From CAYOUV01 sp963790075 (GTDB taxonomy: Bacteria; Chloroflexota; Anaerolineae; Anaerolineales; Villigracilaceae): a stretch of DNA of 64,000 nt. The notes beneath the pieces are model-generated. The model searched no databases and was not told the DNA's origin. It saw only the letters and a list, made by a program, of their open reading frames with translations. The stretch covers positions 186,001 to 250,000 of the forward strand of contig CAWBNG010000005.1 of the NCBI GenBank assembly GCA_963790075.1, given 5' to 3'. The position numbers and the translations under genes are program-made. Positions 42,465 through 52,022 of the stretch are shown in pieces. Each line of letters begins with the position of its first letter. The first letter of the stretch is position 1.

Positions 42465-44258
42465 ATGCCCGAAAACATCCTGATCGCCATCGCCTGGCCT
42501 TACGCCAACGCCGAGATCCACGTCGGCAACATCACCGGCTCGCACCTGCCCGGTGACATCGTCGCGCGCTACCACCGTCTGAAAGGCAACCAGGTGCTGA
42601 TGGTCTCGGGCACCGACTCACACGGTACGCCAGTCACCATCCGCGCCGACGCCGAGGGCAAACCAGTCGAAGAAGTCTACAAGAAATTCCACGATACCTT
42701 CCTGGAAGTCTTCCAGGGCTACGGCATCAGTTACGACCTGTTCACCTCCACCCACACTGAGAATCATTTCAAGGTTTCGCAGGCCATCTTCCTGGCGCTG
42801 AAAGAGAACGGTTTCATGTTCACGCAGAAATCCATGCAGTGGTACTCGCCCTCGGCCGAGAAATTCCTGCCCGACCGCTACGTCGAGGGCACCTGCTACA
42901 TCTGCGGCTTCGAAGGCGCCCGCTCCGACCAGTGCGACAACTGCGGCAACGTGCTCGAACCGGAGAAACTGCTCAATCCGAAAGCTAAAACCGGCGACGG
43001 GGCGCTCGAGCTGCGTGAGACCGAGCATTTCTACCTCGACCTGTCCAAGCTGGAGCCGGAGGTCAAGGGGTTTCTGCGTGAGCGCCAGTCCTACTGGCGC
43101 GATACGGTCATCGGCGAATCGCTGCGCAAGATCGAGGCCGAGGGACTCAAGCCACGCGCGATCACGCGCGATCTGGATTGGGGCATCCCCGTCCCGGTCG
43201 AGGGCTGGACCGAAGCCGGCAAGCGCATCTACGTCTGGTTCGAGGCCGTCATCGGCTACCTCTCGGCCGCCATCGAGTGGGCCTCCGTTTCCGGGACTCC
43301 GGAAGCCTGGCGCGCGTGGTGGGTCAATCCCGCCGCCCGGCAGTTCTACTTCATCGGCAAGGACAACATCTTCTTCCATACCTCGTTCTGGCCGGCCCAG
43401 TTGATGGGCGCGGGCAAGGAATTCTTGAAGATTTTCGACGAGGGAGATGAGCCGCTCAGCCTGCCCTATGACGTGCCTGCCAACCAGTTCATGAACCTGG
43501 AGGGACACAAGATCAGCGGCAGCCGCAATTGGGCGGTCTGGGGCCGCGACGCGCTGACCCGTTACGACCCCGACACGCTGCGCTACTATCTGACGGTCAA
43601 TATGCCCGAGATGAAAGACAGCGACTGGGACTGGGCTGAGTTTGTAGCCCGCAACAACAACGAACTGGTGGCCACCTGGGGCAACCTGGCCAACCGGGTG
43701 CTCTCGTTTTGCTACAAGCATTGGGACGGGCGCGTGCCCGAGGTGGATGTCTCCACGCTGCGCACCGCTGACCTGGAATTGTTGTCCGTGATCGATAGCG
43801 GATTCGAATCCGTTGGTTCCCTGCTGGAAGGCGTCAAGCTGCGCGCCGCCCTGGGCGAGGCGATGAAGCTGGCCACAACCGTCAACCAGTATCTGGACAC
43901 GCTGGCCCCCTGGAAGCAGATCAAGGAAGACAAAGACCAGGCCGCCAGGACGGTCTACACAGCCTTAAAAGCGATCGACTCGCTCAAAGTGCTCTTCGCG
44001 CCCTTCCTGCCCTTTACGTCTGAACGGCTGCACACTTTCTTCGGCTACGAAACATCACTATTTGGCGAGCAATACGTCGAAGAGATCCGCGATTCACTTG
44101 GGACGCACAAGGGGCTGCGCTACACCCCCTCGAATGGAGAGTTACGCTGGCAGCCCAGCGATCTGAAACCCGGGCAGAAGTTGAACCAGCCAGAGCCATT
44201 GTTCAAGAAATTGGATGAAAGCCTGATCGAGACAGAGAGGGCAAGATTAGGAAAGTAA
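42465..44258 (+). CDS. metG: Methionyl-tRNA synthetase
   Basis: 597 residues from ATG 42465. Class I: IAWPYANAEIHVGN (HIGH variant HVGN), zinc knuckle CYICGFEGARSDQCDNCGN, and a KMSKS variant, HKISGSRNW. It lacks the C-terminal tRNA-binding domain found in some MetG. It charges tRNA-Met. An in-frame upstream extension (MFFFATFASF) is derived from a low-complexity repeat and is rejected. Transcribed through the structured leader. Confidence 0.96.
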   Translation: MPENILIAIAWPYANAEIHVGNITGSHLPGDIVARYHRLKGNQVLMVSGTDSHGTPVTIRADAEGKPVEEVYKKFHDTFLEVFQGYGISYDLFTSTHTENHFKVSQAIFLALKENGFMFTQKSMQWYSPSAEKFLPDRYVEGTCYICGFEGARSDQCDNCGNVLEPEKLLNPKAKTGDGALELRETEHFYLDLSKLEPEVKGFLRERQSYWRDTVIGESLRKIEAEGLKPRAITRDLDWGIPVPVEGWTEAGKRIYVWFEAVIGYLSAAIEWASVSGTPEAWRAWWVNPAARQFYFIGKDNIFFHTSFWPAQLMGAGKEFLKIFDEGDEPLSLPYDVPANQFMNLEGHKISGSRNWAVWGRDALTRYDPDTLRYYLTVNMPEMKDSDWDWAEFVARNNNELVATWGNLANRVLSFCYKHWDGRVPEVDVSTLRTADLELLSVIDSGFESVGSLLEGVKLRAALGEAMKLATTVNQYLDTLAPWKQIKEDKDQAARTVYTALKAIDSLKVLFAPFLPFTSERLHTFFGYETSLFGEQYVEEIRDSLGTHKGLRYTPSNGELRWQPSDLKPGQKLNQPEPLFKKLDESLIETERARLGK

Positions 44259-44422
44259 TTTTCAAGCAAGTTGGGAGATAAGGTCCGATCCGCTTTTTGA
44301 TCTCCATTAGCAGAATAATTACCCGGCAAGATTTACACGGAATTAACATCCGGGTTGCAACCCGTTCACAGGCGGGTGCTATGCTATTGAATGTAAGTAT
44401 TTCAAGCATTCGGAGGTTAAAC

Positions 44423-44929
44423 ATGAATTCCAATTTGAAACTTATCGTCTCCATCTTGGTTTTTGGCCTGCTGGGCGTATTGATCAGCGGCTGCGCTGCC
44501 ACCATCACCCGCAATGCCGACGGCTCGCTGACGGTCGAAACCAGTATGACCGCCGACAGCCTGCAGTCCGAGATCCAGGCCGCCATCGCCGATCCGCTGA
44601 TCCAGAACCTGACCGTCCAGCTGCAGTCGGGCTACATCGACGTCAGCGCGGAACGCAAGCGCCTGAACAGCGACCAGACCGACAGCCTGACCTTCCGCCT
44701 CGACCTGGGCGTCAGCAACGGGCACCTGACCGCCTCCATCTCGAATGCACTGCTTGACGGTCAGCCCGTGGACGCCAACCGTGTGGCGGAGTGGAACGGA
44801 CGCATCGCCAACCGCCTGGAGCAGTTCGGCCAGCGCCGGTCGGGCAGCAGCCTGCAGTCCGTCAGCGTGACCAGCCAGGCGATTAGCATGACCTGGCTGG
44901 TCGAGACGGCCCGCAGCCAGGGCAGCTAA
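44423..44929 (+). CDS. Putative lipoprotein of unknown function
   Basis: 168 residues from ATG 44423 (GGAGG 6 bases upstream). N-terminal lipoprotein signal with lipobox LISGC (Cys about 24), followed by a secreted domain with alternating strands and helices (QSEIQAAIADPLIQNLTVQLQSGYIDVS). No recognised family. It is monocistronic with a strong terminator. Confidence 0.7.
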   Translation: MNSNLKLIVSILVFGLLGVLISGCAATITRNADGSLTVETSMTADSLQSEIQAAIADPLIQNLTVQLQSGYIDVSAERKRLNSDQTDSLTFRLDLGVSNGHLTASISNALLDGQPVDANRVAEWNGRIANRLEQFGQRRSGSSLQSVSVTSQAISMTWLVETARSQGS

Positions 44930-44954
44930 AGATAAAGAGAACCACAACGACATT

Positions 44955-44997
44955 AGCCGGGCTGTCCGCCGCAAACACCGATGCGGACAGCCCGGCT
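44955..44997 (+). terminator. Terminator after the lipoprotein gene
   Basis: A 15-bp perfect stem AGCCGGGCTGTCCGC/GCGGACAGCCCGGCT (44955-44969 with 44983-44997), then GGTTTCTTC. Confidence 0.85.
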
Positions 44998-45061
44998 GGT
45001 TTCTTCACCCGATCTTATTCGTCCGTCGCCCGTGCTATACTGGTATACAGCAATGTAAACC

Positions 45062-46237
45062 ATGAAACCAGACTCTCCTTTCCTCAACCGCCGCGGATTC
45101 CTGAAATTGCTCGGCCTGTCGGGTTTGTCGCTGCTATTGACACGTTGCGGGCTACTCAGGCCGCCCGCACCGGCAGCCACCGCCATCCCCGAAGCGCTGG
45201 CAACGCCCACACCCATAAAAACCGCGACAGCTACCGATACACCCACCCCCACTACCACGCCCGCCTATACATCCCATGTCGCCACGGCGAAGATTGGGAA
45301 TTACGACCTGACCCCGATTCGTGCGGAGATGGCGCGCATGCTGGACGACCTGGGTGGATTGGGCGATCTGGTCAAACCTGGCGCGCGGGTGGGGATCAAG
45401 CCCAACCTGACCGGCGGCACGTGGAGTGATCCAAGCCTGTCCGCCCCGGCGACCGAAATCTTTAACACGCATCCGGCGCTTGTACAGGTCCTGACCGAAC
45501 TACTGATCGAGGCCGGAGCCGGGACGATCACGATCATGGAAGGGTTGGGCGATCCGCTGGCCTACGAAGCTTGGGGCTACAGTGAGGTCGCACGCGCTAC
45601 CGGTACAAAACTGCTCGACCTGTGTTTCGCTGACCCGTACCCGAACTTCACTGCCTTTCCGGTCGGGCCGAATTATCACGTGTATGAATCCTTCCAGATG
45701 AACCAGACGTTGGCCGAACTGGACGTATTCATCTCGGTGGCCAAAATGAAATGCCACACCTCAGCCGGGGTGACACTCTCGATGAAGAACCTGTTCGGCA
45801 TACCACCGATCAGCCTGTACCGGCGCAGCCCGGACCATAACAACCGCTCCTCCTTCCACGGAGATGCGGCCTACGAGACGCGCGTGCCGCGTGTGATCGT
45901 CGACCTCAACCGGGCTCGCCCGGTCCACCTGGCGATTATCGACGGAATTATGACCGCCGAGGGCGGCGCCGGCCCGTGGAACCGGGAGGCCGCCCAGGTC
46001 CGCCCGGGGGTGCTGGTGGCCGGGAAAGACCCCGTAGCCACCGATGCCGTCGCAACAGCCATCATGGGCTTCGACCCGACGGCTGCCTCCCGGACAACGC
46101 CTTTCCTGTTCTGCGATAACCACTTGGCGCTGGCAGCCGAGGGTGGGTTAGGCACCAATCTCCTTAGTGAAATTGGCGTCCACGGACCTTCGATCGCGGA
46201 TCTGCTCCACCTGTTTCGGCCGGCGCAAGCCCTTTAA
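45062..46237 (+). CDS. DUF362 protein with twin-arginine lipoprotein signal
   Basis: 391 residues. N-terminal Tat-type signal FLNRRGFLKLLG followed by a lipobox-like LLTRC, then a Thr/Pro-rich linker (about 40-70). The rest is DUF362: GARVGIKPNLTGGTW, HPALVQVLTELLIEAG, ISVAKMKCHTSAGVTLSMKNLFG, and GAGPWNREAAQVRPGVLVAGKDPVATDAV. DUF362 proteins are often linked to ferredoxin-like Fe-S proteins, but no Fe-S motif is seen here. Function unknown. Confidence 0.85.
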   Translation: MKPDSPFLNRRGFLKLLGLSGLSLLLTRCGLLRPPAPAATAIPEALATPTPIKTATATDTPTPTTTPAYTSHVATAKIGNYDLTPIRAEMARMLDDLGGLGDLVKPGARVGIKPNLTGGTWSDPSLSAPATEIFNTHPALVQVLTELLIEAGAGTITIMEGLGDPLAYEAWGYSEVARATGTKLLDLCFADPYPNFTAFPVGPNYHVYESFQMNQTLAELDVFISVAKMKCHTSAGVTLSMKNLFGIPPISLYRRSPDHNNRSSFHGDAAYETRVPRVIVDLNRARPVHLAIIDGIMTAEGGAGPWNREAAQVRPGVLVAGKDPVATDAVATAIMGFDPTAASRTTPFLFCDNHLALAAEGGLGTNLLSEIGVHGPSIADLLHLFRPAQAL

Positions 46238-46304
46238 ATCCGGTAGCAACGCTCATCATGACTCGCAGTAAGGGCAACTAAAGAGGGGCTTGAATAACCC
46301 AATT

Positions 46305-46337
46305 AGTACGGACCGATCGGTTCGTACTGGCTTTTTT
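46305..46337 (+). terminator. Terminator after the DUF362 gene
   Basis: An 11-bp stem from AGTACGGACCG/CGGTTCGTACT (one G-U pair), spacer GGC, then T6 (46332-46337). Confidence 0.85.
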
Positions 46338-46493
46338 ACCCACTATTCCCAGTATTCACGTCGTTGATCAGGATAACACCGCAAAGCGCTCCACGCGATT
46401 GGATTTAATGCAATCTTAGTCTTTCGTTAAACTAAACAGTCTTGTAAGACCCGCCCATCCGGAGTACTCTAGAAGAAAACTAGGAGGCTCCCG

Positions 46494-48518
46494 ATGCCGC
46501 GTGATATTCCGCTCGGGAACGGCAGCCTGTTGGCCGCCTTTGACCGCAATTATCAAATCCGTGATCTGTATTGGCCGCACGTGGGACAGGAGAACCAATC
46601 CCAGGGCCACCCATTTAAACTGGGCGTCTGGGTCGACGGGAATTTTCGCTGGCTGGACGACGAAAAGTGGGTGCGTGAGCTGAACTACGACCACGAGACG
46701 CTGGTCAGCCAGGTCAAACTGCACCACCCCGACCTGCCCATCGCGCTCGCCGCCAGCGATGCGGTCGACTTCCACGAAAACCTGCTGGTGCGCCGCTTCG
46801 ATGTAACCAACCCTTCCGACCAGGCGCACGAAGTGCGTCTGTTCTTTCATCACGACTTCCACATCAGCGGGAACGAATATGGCGACACGGCCTACTACGA
46901 GCCGGACCGGCGCGCCGTGCTGCACTACAAGGACGCGCGCTGGTTTCTGGCCAACGGCGCAGTCGTGCTGGCGGAAGGCGATCCCGGCCCCGGCTGGGAG
47001 GCGACCGCCGACACCGCTCCGGGTCTGGTGGTCGGGGTTCACCAGTGGGCCTGCGGCTTGAAGGAAATCCGCAACCTGCAGGGCACTTGGCGCGACGCCG
47101 AAGACGGTCAGCTTTCGGGCAATGTGGTCGCCCACGGCTCGGTCGATTCGACCGTCGGCTTCACGCTGCAGGTCCCGTCCAAGCAGACGCGCACGCTGTA
47201 CTACTGGCTGGCCGCCGCCTTTGATTTCGAGAGCGTGGCCGCGGTCAACCGCCGCGTACGCCAGCGCGGGCCGCAGATCTTCCTCGACCGCACCACACAT
47301 TACTGGCGGCTGTGGCTCAATACCCACAAGCCCGACCTGGAGGGTATCCCACCCGAAGTCTGCCACGAGTACAACCGCAGCCTGCTCATTATCCGCACCC
47401 AGATCGACAATGAAGGCGCGGTCATCGCCGCCAACGACTCGGACATCTCGTCCGACGTGCGCGACACCTACAGCTACATGTGGCCGCGCGATGGCGCCCT
47501 GGTGGCCGACGCCCTGGTCCAGGCCGGCTATTTGGACATCCCACGCGCCTTCTTCAAGTTCTGCGACCGGGCCCTGACCGGCGAGGGCTACCTGCTGCAC
47601 AAGTACAATCCCGACGGCACACTGGCTTCAAGCTGGCATCCCTGGGTGCGGGACGGCCACAAGAGTCTGCCGATCCAGGAGGACGAGACCGCCCTGCCGT
47701 TGTGGGCTTTGTGGGAACACTTCCAGCGTTACGGCGACGTGACCTTCATCAAGCCACTCTTCCGCCATATGATCTGCCCGATGGCCGACTTTCTGGTATC
47801 CTTCCGGGACCCGGAGAGTGGCCTGCCGCACCCCAGCTATGACCTGTGGGAGGAGCGCCATGGGATCCTGTCCTGGACGGTGGCCGCCACCTGGGCCGGG
47901 CTGACCGCCGCCGCCAATTTCGCCGAGGCTTTCGGGGAATCTGATTTGACGGAGAAATACCGCCAGGCCGCAGCCGAGATCAAGGCCGCGACCGACAAAT
48001 ACCTGTGGCTGCCCGACCAGCAGCGTTTTGCGCGCATGCTCAACCACGACCCGGACGGAAGCTGGCAGGTCGACGCGGCTATCGACGCCTCGCTGGTCGG
48101 ACTGTGGCAGTTCGGCATGTACGCCCCGGATGATCCCAAGATCGTCGCCAGCATGCAGGCCATCAAGGATCGCCTGTGGGTCAAAACCGAGGTTGGCGGG
48201 GTGGCGCGCTACGAGGACGATCACTATCACCAGGTCAGCCAGGACCTCGCCAACGTGCCGGGCAATCCCTGGTTCATCTGCACCCTGTGGCTGGCCGAGT
48301 ATCATGCCCGCACCGCCCAGAAGCTGGAAGACCTGAAACCTGCCATGGACCTGCTCGAATGGGTAGCGGAGCACGCCCTGCCCAGCGGTGTGATGGCAGA
48401 ACAGGTTAACCCCTACACCGACGCCCCCTTATCGGTCAGCCCGTTGACCTGGAGCCACGCCGCATATGTCTCGACGGTTCTGACATACATCCAGGCCAAA
48501 GAACGACTGTCTCATTAA
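46494..48518 (+). CDS. Glycoside hydrolase family 15 (glucoamylase-like)
   Basis: 674 residues, AGGAGG upstream. N-terminal beta-sandwich (about 1-260) and (alpha/alpha)6 barrel with YMWPRDGALVADALVQAG, the catalytic acid in LPIQEDETALPLWAL and the general base in GVMAEQVNPYTDAPLSVSPLTWSHA. It hydrolyses alpha-1,4 (or 1,6) glucosyl bonds of glycogen, starch or trehalose-type substrates. No signal peptide, so it is cytosolic. It is followed by a CBM48 protein 29 bp away, suggesting a glycogen-degrading pair. Confidence 0.92.
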   Translation: MPRDIPLGNGSLLAAFDRNYQIRDLYWPHVGQENQSQGHPFKLGVWVDGNFRWLDDEKWVRELNYDHETLVSQVKLHHPDLPIALAASDAVDFHENLLVRRFDVTNPSDQAHEVRLFFHHDFHISGNEYGDTAYYEPDRRAVLHYKDARWFLANGAVVLAEGDPGPGWEATADTAPGLVVGVHQWACGLKEIRNLQGTWRDAEDGQLSGNVVAHGSVDSTVGFTLQVPSKQTRTLYYWLAAAFDFESVAAVNRRVRQRGPQIFLDRTTHYWRLWLNTHKPDLEGIPPEVCHEYNRSLLIIRTQIDNEGAVIAANDSDISSDVRDTYSYMWPRDGALVADALVQAGYLDIPRAFFKFCDRALTGEGYLLHKYNPDGTLASSWHPWVRDGHKSLPIQEDETALPLWALWEHFQRYGDVTFIKPLFRHMICPMADFLVSFRDPESGLPHPSYDLWEERHGILSWTVAATWAGLTAAANFAEAFGESDLTEKYRQAAAEIKAATDKYLWLPDQQRFARMLNHDPDGSWQVDAAIDASLVGLWQFGMYAPDDPKIVASMQAIKDRLWVKTEVGGVARYEDDHYHQVSQDLANVPGNPWFICTLWLAEYHARTAQKLEDLKPAMDLLEWVAEHALPSGVMAEQVNPYTDAPLSVSPLTWSHAAYVSTVLTYIQAKERLSH

Positions 48519-48547
48519 TCGTATTGTCTTAGGGAAAGGATTTCAAA

Positions 48548-48844
48548 ATGTTGACCAAAAAGTATGCTGAAGACAAGAAGACCTGCAAGGTGACATTCAA
48601 GCTGCCGGCTGAGGTAAATGCCAAGACCGCCTTCCTGGTCGGCGATTTTACCAACTGGGAGAAGAAGCCGCTCAAGATGACCCCTCACAAGAATGGCAGC
48701 TTCTCGGCCTCGGTCACGCTCAAGGCCAAGAAAGAATATCGTTTTCGCTATATCCTGGATGGCAATCGCTGGGAAAACGATTGGGAAGCCGACAGCTACA
48801 TCCGCAACCCTTTTGGCACGGATGACTCGCTGGTCAAAGTCTAG
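48548..48844 (+). CDS. Isoamylase-N/CBM48-like glycogen-binding protein
   Basis: 98 residues, a stand-alone carbohydrate-binding module: VTFKLPAEVNAKTAFLVGDFTNWEKKPLKM, KKEYRFRYILDGNRWENDWEADSYIRNPFG. This is the E-set/CBM48 fold. It presumably directs glycogen or the neighbouring GH15 enzyme to substrate. AGGGAAAGG lies upstream. Confidence 0.88.
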   Translation: MLTKKYAEDKKTCKVTFKLPAEVNAKTAFLVGDFTNWEKKPLKMTPHKNGSFSASVTLKAKKEYRFRYILDGNRWENDWEADSYIRNPFGTDDSLVKV

Positions 48845-48868
48845 CTGTATTTGAAATTGTTGTAGAAA

Positions 48869-49555
48869 TCAAGAGCCGAGAGAAACCCTGGACAGCCAGT
48901 CCGGCAGCTGGCGGATCAAGGCATCCATGATGGCTTTCGTCCGCTCGTGGAAAAGCTGGATGTTGCCGTAGGCTTCTCCCCCGCCCGCGCCGACCAGGTC
49001 ACTGACCCCGCGCAGGATCAGGCAGGGCACCTCGTTTTTGCGCATCACCCAGGCAATCGCGCCCGACTCCCAGTCCGCGGCGACAGCGTTGTAGCGCGCG
49101 ATCAACATGGGAATATCCTCCACCAGGATGTCGCGGTCGCCCGAGACCAGCAGTCCGCGCTGGACGGGATGCGGGTACGGCTCCCGCAACCACGACAGGT
49201 CGAGCTGGGTGGCGTAATGGTCGATGGCCCCCTCGGGATCGGTCATCTGCTCGAGGATGTCGTAGACCAGCGTGCGTTCAGCCAGGATCAGCGTACCGCG
49301 TTCGATCTGGCCTTCGAATCCGCCGCAGGTGCCCAGGTTGACCAGCAGGTCGGGCTGGAAGCGGTCGATCGCGTACTGGGCCGTGGCCGCGGCCGAGATC
49401 TTGCCCCAGCCGCCGTGGAAGAAACGCACGGGACCTGAATCCAGGTCGAGCAGGAAGGTCTCGCCCAGGGGTGTGGATTGGGGCGCCGCATCCGGCAGGA
49501 TTTCCCTGACGACGCGCCATTCGGCGTTAGCCGAAACGATCACGAGTACATTCAT
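48869..49555 (-). CDS. MTA/SAH nucleosidase-like phosphorylase-superfamily protein
   Basis: 228 residues, PNP_UDP_1 fold: NLGTCGGFEGQIERGTLILAERTLVYDI, SGDRDILVEDIP, a variant WESGAIAWV where typical MTAN has ME-x-A, and ILRGVSDLVG with the catalytic Asp. It likely cleaves methylthioadenosine, S-adenosylhomocysteine or a related nucleoside. Substrate assignment is uncertain; futalosine hydrolase is an alternative. Confidence 0.82.
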   Translation of the reverse strand: MNVLVIVSANAEWRVVREILPDAAPQSTPLGETFLLDLDSGPVRFFHGGWGKISAAATAQYAIDRFQPDLLVNLGTCGGFEGQIERGTLILAERTLVYDILEQMTDPEGAIDHYATQLDLSWLREPYPHPVQRGLLVSGDRDILVEDIPMLIARYNAVAADWESGAIAWVMRKNEVPCLILRGVSDLVGAGGGEAYGNIQLFHERTKAIMDALIRQLPDWLSRVSLGS

Positions 49556-49625
49556 CTTTCCTCACACAGAATCAACAGGACGCAAGGCGAAATTATACCT
49601 TGTGTCCTGTGTTGGTTTTACAAGT

Positions 49626-50452
49626 TCAGGCGAGCTGGCCCAGGGCTTTCTCAGCCTTGCGGTCCGACCAGCGCAGACCCAGGAAAATGGCTGCAAAATA
49701 GGCCACGTAAGAGAGCACCTCGCTCAAGGACGGATTGCCGTTGTAGCCAAAGAGCGCCACCAGCATCTCACCCAGCACGGATTTCTCGCTCAGGAGCGGA
49801 TTCAAATCCCAGACGTGTTCGATGAGCGGCGGGATCCAGCCGACCTCGTTGAACTCATGCACGCTGAGCGCCACCAATCCGGCTGCGAACAGGATCAGCA
49901 AAAAGCCGGTGACCTGGAAGAAGCGCCGCAGGTCGAGATGCACGGTGCTGGCAAAGAGCGACCAACCCAGCAAAGCAGCCGTCCCCAAACCGAGCAGCCC
50001 CCCGATCACGGTCTGCTGCGCCGACGAGGCAAAGGCCGCGGCTGCCAGGAACAGGGCCAGCTCGATGCCTTCGCGCACCACGGCCACGAAGGCCAGCCCG
50101 AAGAGCGCACGCTTGCCGGTAGTGGCCGTTGCGCGGCTGACACCCGCTTCCAGTTCCCCTTTGATATGGCGGGACTGGCGCGACATCCAGAAAATCATCC
50201 AGGTCAGCACGCAGGCCGCCAGCAGCATGGTGAAGCCTTCGAAAATCGGCTCGGACGGTCCTTCCAGTTCCATGCCAAAAATGGTTAAAAGATGGCGCTG
50301 CCCAGGCTGATGACCACGGCAGCCGCGACGCCCAGCCAGACGGCGGGTGTCAGGTCGCTCCGGCGCATCTTGCGCAGCGCGCCCAGCAGGATGCCGATGA
50401 TCAGGGCGGCTTCGATTCCCTCACGCAGGGAGAGCAGGTAAGCAGGAAGCAT
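49626..50452 (-). pseudogene. FTR1-family iron permease, frameshifted
   Basis: The first frame starts at ATG 50452 (GAGGTG upstream) with MLPAYLLSLREGIEAALIIG, containing the first FTR1 REGxE motif. The second frame (50273-49626) carries the second, AVVREGIELALFLAAAA. They join if one T is added to the T run at 50287-50290, giving about 276 residues and six to seven transmembrane helices. It imports oxidised iron, normally with a ferroxidase or periplasmic partner not seen here. Likely assembly error or recent mutation. Confidence 0.85.
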
Positions 50453-50490
50453 CAACACCTCAGGTTCAAAATGGTTTGGAAACAAAAAAA

Positions 50491-50509
50491 TTAGCCTCTT
50501 TCAGGCTAA
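50491..50509. terminator. Hairpin after the DnaC-like gene; possible iron-regulator operator
   Basis: TTAGCCT-CTTTC-AGGCTAA, a 19-bp 7-5-7 palindrome. On the minus strand it is followed by T7, so it can terminate the replication operon. Its size and TTAG...CTAA ends also resemble DtxR/IdeR boxes, and it lies just upstream of the iron permease. Both roles are possible. Confidence 0.6.
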
Positions 50510-50624
50510 TTTAGACTAATTTTATCATATAAATTAGATTATCCCAGTGAGATTTGTCATGCACTGTTCAAGACATTGCTCCTGGAAATCAGAAATCTCG
50601 GGGATGCGCCGCCAGACCTGACAG

Positions 50625-52022
50625 CTACTTCCTGCGTCCGCTGTGTTTGCCTGCCCCGTGATAGGCCGGGGCAGTAATGGCGAAGATCGTGCACAGGCGG
50701 CTGTCGAGCAGGCGCGAGCGGATGCGCGGTGCCATTTCATCCAGCGTGTCAGCCGTGGTAATCACGGTCGGCAGTTCGGCGTTGTAGCGATGGTTGAAGA
50801 GCTGGTTGAGTTTCTCGCGCACCCAGGGCGTCATCGACTGGGTGCCCAGGTCGTCCAGCACCAGCAGGTGCGCCGTGCGGATTTCGTCGAAGCGCCGGTC
50901 GTAGGTGATCGAACTGTTCGGGCTGAAAGTCGCCCGCAGGTGATCGAGCAGGTCCGGCACCATGACGAACAGCGGCGGATCGCCCAGCCCGGCGCGGTAG
51001 TTCGCGATCGCCGCGGCCAGATGCGTCTTGCCGGAACCGTACGCGCCCATCAGGACCAGCCAACCTTTGGGCTTTTCGGCATAGGCATGCGCCGCCTTGA
51101 GCGCCTTCTGCAGCGACTTGAATTCGTCCGGTGAGAGCCCTTCGCTGCTGCGCTCGTCGAAGCTCCCGAAGGTCTTGCCGGCGTGCAGCTCGAGCGAGGA
51201 AAGCTCCGGGTTGCCGGTATCGTCCATCGGGCGGCGGTAATCCGGGGCGTTGATGCGCACTGCCGTGACCAGGTCCGGGTCCTGCAGGCGCGAGCGAATG
51301 CGGGGCTCGATCTGGCCCAGGATCAGGTTGGTGGTCAACACCAGCGGCAGGCGGTTGATGTAGCGGTAGTTGACGATCTGGAACAATTTTTCCTGGGCCC
51401 AGGCGGTGGCGTTCTGCGTGCCGAAATCGTCCAGCACCAGCAGCGAGGCCGAGCGCACTTCCTCGAACCGCTGCTCGAAGGTCGTGTCCTTGGCATCATA
51501 GGAAAAGCGCAGGGTATCCAGCAAATCGGGGACGGTCAGGAACAGCGTCGGCACGCCCATCCCAACCGCAAAGTTGGCGATCGCCGCCGCCAGGTGGGTC
51601 TTGCCGCAGCCGAAATTGCCCTGCAGCAGCAGCCAGCCGTGCATGGTCTGCGCGTACATTTTGGCCTGGTTGAAGGCGTATTCGAGGGAATTGGCGTGCA
51701 GTTCTCCCAAGCCCTTGCGGCCGCGTACCTGGAAGGTTTCGAAGGTCAGGTTGTTCAGTTCGTCGAGGTGGCTGAGCGAGAACAGGCGCTGGCGCACCTG
51801 CTGGGTGGCATCGTGCCGCAGGCAGACGCAAATCTCCAGCTTGCCGAAGTTGGGGTGCCCCAGCGGCACGTCGGGGCGCAGGTAGCCCACCCCATGACAA
51901 TGCGGGCAATTCGGGTCGCCGGGCAGGTCGTTAGTGTTCGACGAAGTCGGCGAAGTCCCCTTCGACGTAGCGCCGGCGATCTTTTTCATTGTCTCGTCGA
52001 TCTTGCTTTTCGGCACGGCCAT
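50625..52022 (-). CDS. DnaC-like helicase loader with two AAA+ domains
   Basis: 465 residues. N-terminal zinc knuckle (CPHCHGVGYL...CVC), then two successive DnaC/IstB-type AAA+ modules: LQGNFGCGKTHLAAAIANF...LVLDDFGTQNATAWAQEKL (about 130-260) and LMGAYGSGKTHLAAAIANY...LVLDDLGTQSMTPWVREKL (about 315-450). Both Walker A and B are intact, so the domain has been duplicated. Classic DnaC has one. It probably loads DnaB on DNA. Its start overlaps the DnaD-like gene by 92 bases; GGAAGGA precedes the ATG. Confidence 0.88.
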   Translation of the reverse strand: MAVPKSKIDETMKKIAGATSKGTSPTSSNTNDLPGDPNCPHCHGVGYLRPDVPLGHPNFGKLEICVCLRHDATQQVRQRLFSLSHLDELNNLTFETFQVRGRKGLGELHANSLEYAFNQAKMYAQTMHGWLLLQGNFGCGKTHLAAAIANFAVGMGVPTLFLTVPDLLDTLRFSYDAKDTTFEQRFEEVRSASLLVLDDFGTQNATAWAQEKLFQIVNYRYINRLPLVLTTNLILGQIEPRIRSRLQDPDLVTAVRINAPDYRRPMDDTGNPELSSLELHAGKTFGSFDERSSEGLSPDEFKSLQKALKAAHAYAEKPKGWLVLMGAYGSGKTHLAAAIANYRAGLGDPPLFVMVPDLLDHLRATFSPNSSITYDRRFDEIRTAHLLVLDDLGTQSMTPWVREKLNQLFNHRYNAELPTVITTADTLDEMAPRIRSRLLDSRLCTIFAITAPAYHGAGKHSGRRK

